A stretch of DNA of 64,000 nt from Pseudomonas japonica. GTDB taxonomy: Bacteria; Pseudomonadota; Gammaproteobacteria; Pseudomonadales; Pseudomonadaceae. This document shows, one piece after another, positions 18,297 to 26,201 of this stretch (positions are counted from its first letter, which is position 1; every line of letters begins with the position of its first letter). The stretch is from the NCBI RefSeq assembly GCF_013522925.1, contig NZ_JAAMQU010000010.1, positions 124,001 through 188,000 on the forward strand, read 5' to 3'. The translations under genes and the position numbers were made by a program. The notes beneath the pieces were generated by a model. That model had not been told where the DNA came from. It did no database searches and saw only the letters and a list, made by a program, of their open reading frames with translations.

Positions 18297-19043
18297 TCAC
18301 GGCATCACATCCCCGGAGTTGGGCCCCAGGGTCTGGCCAACGAACAGGTTGCCGCCGGGCTCGGAGGCTAGCAGCACGGCCACAGGGGCAACCTCCTCGG
18401 CCCGGCCGAAGCGCCCTAACGGCAACTCCTTCGCCTTGGCGGTTTTCCAGGCCTGGCTGATTCCCTCCACCAAGGCGGTGTCGATCGGGCCAGGGGCGAT
18501 CGCATTGACCAGTACATTGTGCTGGCTTACTTCCAGCGCCAGGGACTTGGTAAAGCCGATCACCCCGGCCTTGGCCGCAGCGTAGTGGCACAGCTCCGCC
18601 CCGCCCTTTATCCCTAGTTGCGAGGCCACATTGATGATGCGGCCCCAGCGCTGAGCGAGCATGTGCGGTAGCGCGCGCTGGCTGGCGATGAACACGCTGG
18701 TAAGGTCTACACGAAGCATGTCGTCCCACATCTGCTGGGTAAGGTCCACGCACGGCGCCTGGGTGAGCATACCGGCGTTATTCACCAGGATGTCGATGCC
18801 ACCAAACGCCATCAGGCAGGCATCAACCCCCGCTTGCGCGCCTTCACGCAGGCCCACGTCCGCCATGCACTCCACCACTTGCGCGCCCATGTGACGGCAT
18901 CGCTCGGCAACTAGCGCCAGTCGATCACCGTCGCGGTCACACAACACCAGCCGCGCCCCGGCCTCTGCATAGGCCTGGGCGATGGCCGCACCGATGCCAC
19001 TGGCGGCACCCGTGATCACCGCGCGGCGGTTATTCAAGTTCAT
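18297..19043 (-). CDS. Short-chain dehydrogenase/reductase (SDR)
   Basis: A 248-residue classical SDR. The cofactor loop is TGAASGIG (11-18), NNAG is at 88-91, and the catalytic residues are Ser141, Tyr154 and Lys158 (YAAAK). Asp36 at the end of the second strand (LCDRDG) suggests NAD(H) rather than NADP(H). It is nine bases from a second SDR gene in the same direction, and both lie within the amidase/deacetylase/MFS cluster, so they may act on successive alcohol or keto intermediates. The two SDRs are clearly different in sequence and not a recent duplication. The substrate is unknown. Confidence 0.9.
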   Translation of the reverse strand: MNLNNRRAVITGAASGIGAAIAQAYAEAGARLVLCDRDGDRLALVAERCRHMGAQVVECMADVGLREGAQAGVDACLMAFGGIDILVNNAGMLTQAPCVDLTQQMWDDMLRVDLTSVFIASQRALPHMLAQRWGRIINVASQLGIKGGAELCHYAAAKAGVIGFTKSLALEVSQHNVLVNAIAPGPIDTALVEGISQAWKTAKAKELPLGRFGRAEEVAPVAVLLASEPGGNLFVGQTLGPNSGDVMP

Positions 19044-19052
19044 GGCTCGCTC

Positions 19053-19820
19053 CTATTCCGGCCAACGGACGGTAAGCCCGCCGTCGACGATGATGCTTTG
19101 CCCAGTGATGTAGCTGGCAAGGTCGCTTGTCAGGAACCGCACCAGCTCGGCGACTTCACTGGCCTTGCCTACGCGCCCCAGCGGAATGCCCCGCGCCGCC
19201 TGCGCCAAGCCCTCGGGCCCCAGCGAGTTCTGCGCGTCCAGTGACTGCGGGGTTTCGATCAGCCCCGGAATCACCGCGTTGCAGCGGATCCCCCGGCTCG
19301 CCAGCTCCACGGCAAGCGAGCGACACAGCCCCGGAACGCCGGCCTTGGCGGCGGCATAATGGGCGTGGTCCTGCCAGCCGTAGACGCCGCCAGCAATGGA
19401 AGAAACCGCCACCAACGCACCGGCGCCCTGCATGTGCCGCACGGCGCTGCGAAACGTGCGCATCACCCCCGTGAGGTCTACGTCGAGCATGCCGTTCCAG
19501 GCCTCGTCAGTCATTTCCAGCAGGGGGGCGCGTCGTAACAGCCCGGCGTTGGCCACGGCGTAATCGAGCCGGCCAAAGCGTTCAACGCCGGCAGCTGCCA
19601 GCGCATCCAGCGAGGCGCCGTCGGTGACGTCCGCGGGCAACATCAGGCATTCACCGCCTGCAGCGGCTACCTGCTGGCGGGTGTGTTCGGGGTTGTGGGG
19701 GTCTCCCGGGAAATAGCCGCCTACCACATGCACGCCGTTACGCGCATAGGCCACAGCAAGGGCCTGGCCAATGCCGCTGGCGGCGCCGGTGATCAGCGCC
19801 ACAGGTTCAGAGTTGCTCAT
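19053..19820 (-). CDS. Short-chain dehydrogenase/reductase (SDR)
   Basis: A 255-residue classical SDR with TGAASGIG at 11-18, a SSIAGG active-site segment around 140-145, and Tyr155/Lys159 (YAAAK). The second strand ends VVGGYFPGD without an acidic residue in the usual place, so cofactor choice is unclear. The C-terminus ITGQSIIVDGGLTVRWPE is typical of the family. It lies 13 bases below the MFS gene and 9 bases above the other SDR, consistent with one transcript. Its substrate should belong to the same pathway as the imidase-type hydrolase and amidase; none can be assigned from sequence. Confidence 0.9.
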   Translation of the reverse strand: MSNSEPVALITGAASGIGQALAVAYARNGVHVVGGYFPGDPHNPEHTRQQVAAAGGECLMLPADVTDGASLDALAAAGVERFGRLDYAVANAGLLRRAPLLEMTDEAWNGMLDVDLTGVMRTFRSAVRHMQGAGALVAVSSIAGGVYGWQDHAHYAAAKAGVPGLCRSLAVELASRGIRCNAVIPGLIETPQSLDAQNSLGPEGLAQAARGIPLGRVGKASEVAELVRFLTSDLASYITGQSIIVDGGLTVRWPE

Positions 19821-19833
19821 ATGGGTTCTCCGA

Positions 19834-21189
19834 TCACTTGATGTGGGTGGGGTCGACGTGGCGCGCCGCCCACATCACCACTCCGGACAGGAAGCAGGGC
19901 AAGGCACCGAACCACAGCGCCGCGCTGTGCCACTCGCCGCCTGCTGACAGCACGCCGGTAATGCCCAGGCCGGCCAGGATCGCCCCAACCGGCCCCATGG
20001 CATGAACGATGGCGCCGCCGGTTGCGCGGATGCTGGTGGGGAAGCTTTCGCCCATGAAGAACAGCATGGCCGAGTACGGACCGGTGAGGAAAAACAGGCC
20101 CAGGCTGTAAAGGGCGACCACGATGCCAAGCTGGCTTGGCGCCTGCACCATCGCGAAAAAGCTGACGCCGCCCAACATCCAGCCGATGGCCACAGTGTTG
20201 CGCCGGCCAATACGGTCACCCAGCCAGCCGTGGAACAGGTAGCCGATGAAGCCCACCAGGTTCGACAGCACCAGAATCCACAGGGAATTTTCGAACGACA
20301 GGCCGTGCACGCTCACAATTACCGACGTACCCAGCACACTGAACACCTGGATCGCCGACCAGTTGAGGAGGATCGCCAGGCTCAACACCAACGTCGGGCG
20401 CAGCGCGGCGCCACGGAAGGCCGCGGCCACACCGGCCTTGGCGTGATCGTCGTAGTCCACTTCATGCGCGCGGGCCAAGGCCCTGGCTTCGGCCTCCTGC
20501 CCCGCCTTGCGCAGCGTCTGGATGCGCTGATGGACCTGGAACTGCGGGCTCTCCTTCAACTTGCGCGCCAGCACGGCAATCACAAACGCTGGCACGGCGG
20601 CGAAGATAAAGCACCCTTGCCAGCCGATGTGCGGCAGCAGCAGCGCCGTGAGCCCCGCGGCGATCAACGCCCCTACCGGCCAGCCGCTTTGCACCAGGCT
20701 ATACACAAAGCCCTTGCGCTTGACCAGGCGAGGGTCGTCGGAAGCTGCGTAGATCTCGGTGAGGTAGGTAGCGTTCACGCCCTCCTCCGCATACCCAAGG
20801 CCGGCCACTGAACGTACGCCGATCAAGGCGCCCTTGCCCATCCCGGCGCATACGGCGGTAAGCGCGGAACACAACGCCGCCCCGCCAATGGTGAACATGA
20901 TGCCGCCGCGGCGGCCGATACGGTCTACCAGCGGCCCAATAGCAAAGGCCACCACGGCGCCACCGACGGCGACCCAGGTGGCAATCTCGGCCTGCTCCGC
21001 TTGGCTCCAGCTGAAATGCCCACCCATCACCGGCAGCAGCGTGCCGAACAGGATGAAGTCATACACAGCGAATACCCAGGCAAAGAAGGCAATCCAGGTG
21101 GCGTAGACGACATCCTTGGACGCCAGCGGAACCGGCGCCCAACTGTCCGACGGTGGCATGTGCAACGGCGTAGCGGTTTGCGTGGTCAT
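19834..21189 (-). CDS. MFS metabolite:proton symporter
   Basis: A 451-residue inner-membrane transporter with about twelve hydrophobic helices. The cytoplasmic loop motif between helices 2 and 3 is present as GPLVDRIGRRGG, with a second copy GWLGDRIGRRNT between helices 8 and 9. A 35-residue hydrophilic N-terminal extension precedes the first helix, and a charged central loop (KESPQFQVHQRIQTLRKAG) separates the halves. The pattern matches the aromatic-acid and metabolite symporters of the sugar-porter-like group. In this cluster it should import the substrate degraded by the hydrolase and amidase. It lies 24 bases below the deacetylase-fold gene. Confidence 0.88.
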   Translation of the reverse strand: MTTQTATPLHMPPSDSWAPVPLASKDVVYATWIAFFAWVFAVYDFILFGTLLPVMGGHFSWSQAEQAEIATWVAVGGAVVAFAIGPLVDRIGRRGGIMFTIGGAALCSALTAVCAGMGKGALIGVRSVAGLGYAEEGVNATYLTEIYAASDDPRLVKRKGFVYSLVQSGWPVGALIAAGLTALLLPHIGWQGCFIFAAVPAFVIAVLARKLKESPQFQVHQRIQTLRKAGQEAEARALARAHEVDYDDHAKAGVAAAFRGAALRPTLVLSLAILLNWSAIQVFSVLGTSVIVSVHGLSFENSLWILVLSNLVGFIGYLFHGWLGDRIGRRNTVAIGWMLGGVSFFAMVQAPSQLGIVVALYSLGLFFLTGPYSAMLFFMGESFPTSIRATGGAIVHAMGPVGAILAGLGITGVLSAGGEWHSAALWFGALPCFLSGVVMWAARHVDPTHIK

Positions 21190-21213
21190 GGTGAGGGTCT
21201 CGATGAAGGGGAA

Positions 21214-22095
21214 TCAGCGTTGCCGGGGCTGGCGGGAAACAAAGTCGTCGGCGATTTCGTCCATGGTGACGAAGCGCACGCCTTCATGGCCGCGGATGTA
21301 CTCGATCAGCCGCTCCAGCATCAGCAGCACCTGTGGCCGGCCAGAGACATCCGGGTGGATGGTGATGGGGAACACGGCATAGTCCATTTCGCGGTACACC
21401 CAGTCGAACTGGTCGCGCCACATCACCTCGATGTCGCGCGGGTTGACGAAGCCATGGCTGTTGGGTGCTTTCTTGATGAACATCATTGGCGGCAGGTCGT
21501 CGAGGTACCAATTGGCGGGGATTTCCACCAGGTCGGTTTCCTGGCCGCGCACCAGCGGCTTCATCCAGGTGTCGGGGTGGGCGCTGTAGTCGATCTTCGT
21601 CCAGCTGTCCTTCACCCGTACGTAATAGGGGGTGAAGTCGTTGTGCATCAGGCTGTGGTCGTACTTGATGCCTTTTTTGAGCAGCAGCTCGTTGGTGACG
21701 TTGCTGAATTCCCACCAAGGGGCCACGTAACCGGTCGGCCGCTTGCCGGCCAGGGCGGTAATCAGCTCGATGGCTTTATCGAGCACCACCTCTTCCTGCT
21801 CGGGAGTCATGGCGATAGGGTTTTCGTGGCTATAGCCATGGATGCCGATCTCGTGGCCCGCCGCAGCCACCGCCTTCATTTGCTCAGGGAAGGTTTCCAC
21901 CGAGTGCCCAGGGATGAACCAGGTGGTGCGCAGCTGGTATTTGTCGAACAGCTTGAGCAGCCTCGGCGCGCCCACTTCCCCGGCGAACAGCCCGCGGGAA
22001 ATATCGTCGGGCGAATCCTCCCCACCGTAAGAGCCTAGCCAGCCAGCAACCGCATCCACGTCCACACCAATGGACACCAGAATTTCTTTTGCCAT
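21214..22095 (-). CDS. NodB-fold polysaccharide-deacetylase family hydrolase, imidase-like
   Basis: A 293-residue metal-dependent hydrolase. Motif 1 is VSIGVDVDA with the metal Asp, and motif 2 is HEIGIHGYSHENP with the HxxxH metal pair; TIHPDVSGRP follows later. It lacks a signal peptide, so it does not act on a surface polysaccharide. Cytosolic members of this branch include allantoinase-like PuuE proteins and, as I recall, a Pseudomonas putida cyclic-imide hydrolase of very similar length. Opening a cyclic imide gives a half-amide, which the adjacent amidase could hydrolyse. This pairing is why I favour an imidase over a carbohydrate deacetylase. The exact substrate is unproven. Confidence 0.8.
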   Translation of the reverse strand: MAKEILVSIGVDVDAVAGWLGSYGGEDSPDDISRGLFAGEVGAPRLLKLFDKYQLRTTWFIPGHSVETFPEQMKAVAAAGHEIGIHGYSHENPIAMTPEQEEVVLDKAIELITALAGKRPTGYVAPWWEFSNVTNELLLKKGIKYDHSLMHNDFTPYYVRVKDSWTKIDYSAHPDTWMKPLVRGQETDLVEIPANWYLDDLPPMMFIKKAPNSHGFVNPRDIEVMWRDQFDWVYREMDYAVFPITIHPDVSGRPQVLLMLERLIEYIRGHEGVRFVTMDEIADDFVSRQPRQR

Positions 22096-22172
22096 CGTTC
22101 AGTCCTCAACGTGCCCGGTACGGTGGTTCGGGTGCGAAGGCCGGGCCCCGCGCCCCTACAGGCGATCAGGGG

Positions 22173-23513
22173 TCAGCTGCCGCGCACCAGGGGTTCAATA
22201 GCCAGCGCGGCGCGCAGCAGAACGGCGTCGTGCCCGCTGGGCGCGGCCAACAACAAGCTGGTGGCCAGGCCTTCGGCGTTTACCCCGCTGGGCATTGCAA
22301 CGCCGGGCATGTCCAGCAAGCTCCCAGGCATGGTCAGGCGCAGGGTGGCCAGGTTCGTTTGCACGAACAGTTCTTCATCGGCTTCCAGGGGCGCAAGTAG
22401 CGGCGCTACGTGGCCCACAGTGGGGGTGATCAGCAGCGCGCCGTCCAATTCATCGGCCATTTGTTGGCGCAGATCGCGGGCCGCCTGGTACAGCCTGATC
22501 TGCTCGCTGGCCGGAAAATGTCGGGCCCTTTCGAGGCGCTTGCGTACTCGCGGGTCGAGTTGATCGGCCGCAGGGCTGTCAAGCAATGATTGATGCAAGG
22601 CAAAGGCTTCGGCGCTGCCCAACCAGCCTCTGGTTTCGATCAAATGCAGCGAGGCGTGCAAGGTGTGGACCGGCCGCTCCTCAATCACCGCGCCAGCGCT
22701 GGCCAGCCGCTGCAAGGCGGCGAGCAGGTTATCGCGTACCGCCGGTTGAATGCGGCTGTCGCCTGGTACGTTCGGGTCGAATCGCAGTCGCAAGGCCCCG
22801 AGCGAAAGCGGCTGGTCCTTCACCCCGCCGCCCAGGAGCGTGTCCACACAGATCACGTCCCGCACACTGCGCGCCAACGGCCCGAGCGCATCAAGGGATC
22901 GCGCCAGGGGAAATACTCCAGTGGCCGCATAGCGTCGACGGCTGCTGCGGTAGCCCACCAGGCCATTGAGCGCGGCGGGTATGCGGATCGAGCCAGCGGT
23001 GTCGGTGCCCATGGCCAACGGCACCACGCCTGCAGCGACCGCGATGGCCGAACCTGAAGACGAACCACCGGGTACCCGGGCAGGCTCGCCGTAAAGGGGG
23101 TTCACCGGCGTGCCGAAGTGCGGATTGAGGCCCAGCCCGGAGTACGCGAGCTCGCTGAGGTTGGTCTTGCCTACGTTCACCAGGCCGGCACGGGTGAGCT
23201 GGCTCACCAGTGTGGCGTCCTGGTTGGCAGGTGCCAGCCCACCTCGCGCCACGGCGCCGGCCGTGGTCACAGTACCGGCCAGGTCGAACAAGTCCTTCCA
23301 GGCAATCGGTACGCCATCGAGCGGCGATAACGGTTGCCCCGCCGCCCAACGAGCGCTCGCGGCTGCAGCTTCACGCCGCCCACGTGTTTCAGTGAGCGAA
23401 ATAAAAGCTGCGGGAGCCTGCCGGGCGCGCGCCAAGGTGGCCTCAAACGCCAGGTCGGGCGTACTAGCCCCTTGAGCGAAACCTTCAGCCAGCGCAAGCG
23501 CATCGATGAACAT
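22173..23513 (-). CDS. Amidase-signature family amidohydrolase
   Basis: A 446-residue amidase with the full Ser-cisSer-Lys triad: Lys73 in PIAWKDLFDLAG, cis-Ser151 in PGGSSSGSA and nucleophile Ser175 in GTDTAGSIRIPAA. The family hydrolyses many amides, half-amides and carbamoyl compounds to acid plus ammonia. The start ATG 23513 lies beside an AT-rich divergent promoter region shared with a GntR regulator, so this is probably the first gene of the minus-strand cluster. With the imidase-like hydrolase next, a two-step route (cyclic imide to half-amide to dicarboxylate) is plausible. AtzF-like allophanate hydrolase is an alternative, but the length fits a simple amidase. Confidence 0.9.
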   Translation of the reverse strand: MFIDALALAEGFAQGASTPDLAFEATLARARQAPAAFISLTETRGRREAAAASARWAAGQPLSPLDGVPIAWKDLFDLAGTVTTAGAVARGGLAPANQDATLVSQLTRAGLVNVGKTNLSELAYSGLGLNPHFGTPVNPLYGEPARVPGGSSSGSAIAVAAGVVPLAMGTDTAGSIRIPAALNGLVGYRSSRRRYAATGVFPLARSLDALGPLARSVRDVICVDTLLGGGVKDQPLSLGALRLRFDPNVPGDSRIQPAVRDNLLAALQRLASAGAVIEERPVHTLHASLHLIETRGWLGSAEAFALHQSLLDSPAADQLDPRVRKRLERARHFPASEQIRLYQAARDLRQQMADELDGALLITPTVGHVAPLLAPLEADEELFVQTNLATLRLTMPGSLLDMPGVAMPSGVNAEGLATSLLLAAPSGHDAVLLRAALAIEPLVRGS

Positions 23514-23808
23514 GCGATCTCCATAAACGTATACATTTATATTTTGTACGTTTTTGATATAGCAGCGTTCATGCCAAGGTACTGGGTGCGTCAGTCAAAA
23601 TCCTGGTATCACCTGACCTTGAGCGGCCTAGGTGATAGATACATCGGGATCCACACAAATGTATATAAAAGTAAATGATCCATTAATGAGCATTCCTGTA
23701 ACACCCGCACCACAAACCAACACGGTGACCTGTTACCGCAACCCTGGCCTGTGAGTCAGGCCACACTGTGAGACAATCCCCGCACGCTGTGACCTGGAAC
23801 CTGTGCCC
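23514..23808. promoter_or_regulatory. AT-rich divergent promoter region with palindromic operator
   Basis: This 295-base region separates the amidase cluster from its probable GntR regulator and is clearly AT-richer than the genes. AAACGTA at 23525-23531 and TACGTTT at 23547-23553 form a perfect 7-bp inverted repeat. The left arm overlaps GTATAC, the core of many FCD-type GntR sites. A related ATGTATATA lies near 23658. The repeat is only 12 bases before the amidase start, so binding would block its expression. Promoter elements were not resolved. Confidence 0.5.
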
Positions 23809-24813
23809 ATGCCCAACGCTGCTTCTCTGGAAGACCGCTCTGCTTCACGCTACGAAATGATCCGCGACACGCTGCGCGGCGCGATCCTTACGGGCCAGGC
23901 AGTGCCAGGGCTGGTGCTGGTGGAAGCGCCGCTGGCGCAGCTGTTCGGTACCAGCCGAGTGCCTGTACGCCAGGCGCTCAACCTGCTGCATGAAGAAGGT
24001 CTAATCCGCAGATTCGAAGGCCGCGGCTACCTGATCGATGCCTTGGGCACCGATGCCCCTCCCCTTCGCCTGGCGCTGACTCGCCAGTTGTTGGGCCTTG
24101 AAAGCCACGAGGAATTGATCGACACACGTTCGCTGGGAGAGCGGGTTTACGACGAGTTGTCGGGTACGGTCACGCGCTTTATGGTGTTCGGCCATTACCG
24201 CATCGACGAACAGCTTGCGGCTCAGGCCCTCAATGTGAGCCGCAGCGTGGTGCGCGAAGCGCTCATGCGGCTGCGTGACAAGGGCCTGGTGGAGAAGGAA
24301 CCCTACGCACAATGGTTGGCCGGCCCACTCACCGCCCACGCGGTAACTGAAGACTACGAACTGCGCGCCCTGCTGGAGCCCGATGCGCTGCGCCAGCGCG
24401 CCAGCGCCCTTCCACGCGCTGAGCTGCAGGCCATGCTCGACCGTATCACCGCCGCGCAGCAGGCTGGCGCCGAGGCTAGCCGCGCGGCCATCGAGCAGAT
24501 CGAGCAGGACCTCCACGTTACGTGTTTGGCTGGCCTGCCAAACGCCCGCATGGCGGGCATCATTCGCCAGTGCCAGATCCCCATGAGCATCGGCCGAGTG
24601 CTGCACGAGGCGCTGAGTACCAGCATCGACGAGGCCATGCTGATCGAGCATCGCCTGGTGATCGAATCCTTGTTACACGGAACGGTGGATTCGGCCGCGC
24701 TGAATCTGCGTGAGCACCTGCTCAGGGCGCGAGAGCGCACCCTGCAGCGGCTTAAAGTGCTATCGGTACTGCCCGAGCCGGAATTACCCAGGTATATGGA
24801 GCGGTTGGCGTAG
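23809..24813 (+). CDS. GntR/FCD regulator with two winged-helix domains
   Basis: A 334-residue regulator, about 100 longer than usual for this family. Residues 15-78 form one GntR winged helix (RYEMIRDTLRGAILTG, then LAQLFGTSRVPVRQALNLL). Residues 108-165 form a second (ERVYDELSGTV, then LAAQALNVSRSVVREALMRL). A helical FCD effector domain follows at about 175-320. Both helix-turn-helix segments look intact, so one chain could contact two sites. ATG 23809 is chosen; GTG 23803 is in frame. It is divergent from the amidase cluster and is the natural candidate for its control. The ligand is probably the pathway substrate or product. Confidence 0.85.
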   Translation: MPNAASLEDRSASRYEMIRDTLRGAILTGQAVPGLVLVEAPLAQLFGTSRVPVRQALNLLHEEGLIRRFEGRGYLIDALGTDAPPLRLALTRQLLGLESHEELIDTRSLGERVYDELSGTVTRFMVFGHYRIDEQLAAQALNVSRSVVREALMRLRDKGLVEKEPYAQWLAGPLTAHAVTEDYELRALLEPDALRQRASALPRAELQAMLDRITAAQQAGAEASRAAIEQIEQDLHVTCLAGLPNARMAGIIRQCQIPMSIGRVLHEALSTSIDEAMLIEHRLVIESLLHGTVDSAALNLREHLLRARERTLQRLKVLSVLPEPELPRYMERLA

Positions 24814-24880
24814 GCCTCGGGGAACCGCACCGCCAACCACCCACTAAACTTGTGCTTCCACCCAAGCGGAGCACACGACC

Positions 24881-25393
24881 ATGGCCAGCAAAAATACCGT
24901 TTGCTTGTGGTACGACGGCACAGCCCTCGATGCCGCAACCTTTTATGCCGATACCTTCCCGAACAGCGCCGTGGGCGCGGTCTACCATGCGCCTGCCGAT
25001 TTCCCCGCCGGTAAGCGAGGCGATGTGCTTACGGTCGAATTCACGGTGTTGGGCCTGCCGTGCGTGGGGCTGAACGGGGGGCCGGCGTTCCAACCCACTG
25101 AGGCGTTTTCTTTCCAGGTGGCTACTGAAGATCAGGCCGAAACCGACCGGTTGTGGGATGCCATCGTGAACAACGGCGGGCGGGAAAGCGCCTGCGGCTG
25201 GTGCAAGGACAAGTGGGGGGTGTCCTGGCAGATCACCCCGAAAGTGCTGCTCGAGGCGATCACCCATCCGGATACCAGCGCCGCCCAGCGAGCGTTCCAG
25301 GCCATGATGGGGATGGGCAAGATCGACATCACGGCGATCGAGGCGGCGGTCAGGGACGATTCGCCTGCTTCTGGCCTCACTCCTCCTGCGTAA
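24881..25393 (+). CDS. VOC family protein, PhnB-like
   Basis: A 170-residue cytosolic protein of the PhnB-like VOC family, once labelled 3-demethylubiquinone methyltransferase. Recognisable segments are the opening CLWYDGTALDAATFYADTF, the ALNGGPAFQPTEAFSF-like centre (CVGLNGGPAFQPTEAFSFQV) and the C-terminal WGVSWQITPKVL plus RAFQAMMGMGKIDI. No reaction is established for the family. Its last 17 bases overlap the end of the convergent IclR gene. It is not clearly part of either flanking cluster. Confidence 0.88.
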   Translation: MASKNTVCLWYDGTALDAATFYADTFPNSAVGAVYHAPADFPAGKRGDVLTVEFTVLGLPCVGLNGGPAFQPTEAFSFQVATEDQAETDRLWDAIVNNGGRESACGWCKDKWGVSWQITPKVLLEAITHPDTSAAQRAFQAMMGMGKIDITAIEAAVRDDSPASGLTPPA

Positions 25394-26120
25394 TCAGCGC
25401 CTGGCATTCGAGCAAGGCTTGCTTGTGCGCTGCCTCGTTGGCGCGGATGCGCGCCGCTGGCCCCACCAGGCTCAGGCCGTACATGCCCTGAGCCGTGGCC
25501 AGCCCCACCGCCATGGCACCCACGCCGGGCATGTGTTCCTCGTAGTCGCAGGAAAACCCGGTGGCCCGAACCTCGCTCAACTCCTCGATCAGTTGATCGA
25601 GCGAAAGCGTGTTAGGCGTGAGCTGGCGTATGTTGCCTTCCAGCAGCTCGCGCACGGCCCGCTCGGGCATCTGCGCCAGGATCACCTTGCCGCAGGAGGT
25701 GGCGTAGATACTCAGCAAACTGTTGACGCCCGGCGCGACCCGCAGCTCCTGACTGGACACCACGCAGTGCAGGATCATCAGTTCCAGCCCGCTGGCGTGG
25801 GCCAGCACGGCCGTTTCCCCGGTGCGCTGCGACAGGGCCTCAAGGTGCGGCCGGGCGCGGGCGGTGAGGTCCAGGTGGCTGCGCGCGGCCAGGCGCATCA
25901 ACGCCGGCCCTAACCGTACACCGGTGCCACTACTGGTTTCGAGCAGCTGTTCCACCGCCAGCGCATCCACCAGCCGCTGAACGGTCGAGCGTGGCAATTC
26001 GATACGTTTGGCGATGGCGCCAAGGCTCAAGCCTTGGGGTTCAGCCTCGAGGCAGCGAAGAATGGCGGCGGCGCGGGAAATGACCTGGATACCCCCACGT
26101 TCGGCATCTGACAGTGACAC
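25377..26120 (-). CDS. IclR family transcriptional regulator
   Basis: A 247-residue regulator. The N-terminal winged helix (about 10-75) includes IQVISRAAAILRCLEAEPQG and LPRSTVQRLVDAL, and the C-terminal effector domain includes LSIYATSCGKVILAQMPE and GFSCDYEEHMPGVGAMAVGL, both diagnostic for IclR. The start is GTG 26120, 8 bases after AAGGAG. It is divergent from a three-gene efflux operon, and the 81-base gap holds a perfect palindrome, so it most likely controls that operon in answer to a pump substrate. The gene ends inside the end of the convergent VOC gene, with no terminator between them. Confidence 0.92.
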   Translation of the reverse strand: MSLSDAERGGIQVISRAAAILRCLEAEPQGLSLGAIAKRIELPRSTVQRLVDALAVEQLLETSSGTGVRLGPALMRLAARSHLDLTARARPHLEALSQRTGETAVLAHASGLELMILHCVVSSQELRVAPGVNSLLSIYATSCGKVILAQMPERAVRELLEGNIRQLTPNTLSLDQLIEELSEVRATGFSCDYEEHMPGVGAMAVGLATAQGMYGLSLVGPAARIRANEAAHKQALLECQALITQEE

Positions 26121-26144
26121 GGCATTGCTCCTTGTATTGCTGGC

Positions 26145-26159
26145 CGGTACACTGTACCG
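26145..26159. promoter_or_regulatory. 15-bp palindromic candidate IclR operator
   Basis: CGGTACACTGTACCG is a perfect palindrome about one central base, midway between the divergent IclR gene and the efflux operon. Its position fits an operator able to control both directions. The assignment to this IclR protein is inference from position. Confidence 0.55.
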
Positions 26160-26201
26160 AAATTTCCTACGTAATGCCTTTTCTTTTCTGAAGGACCCTT
26201 C

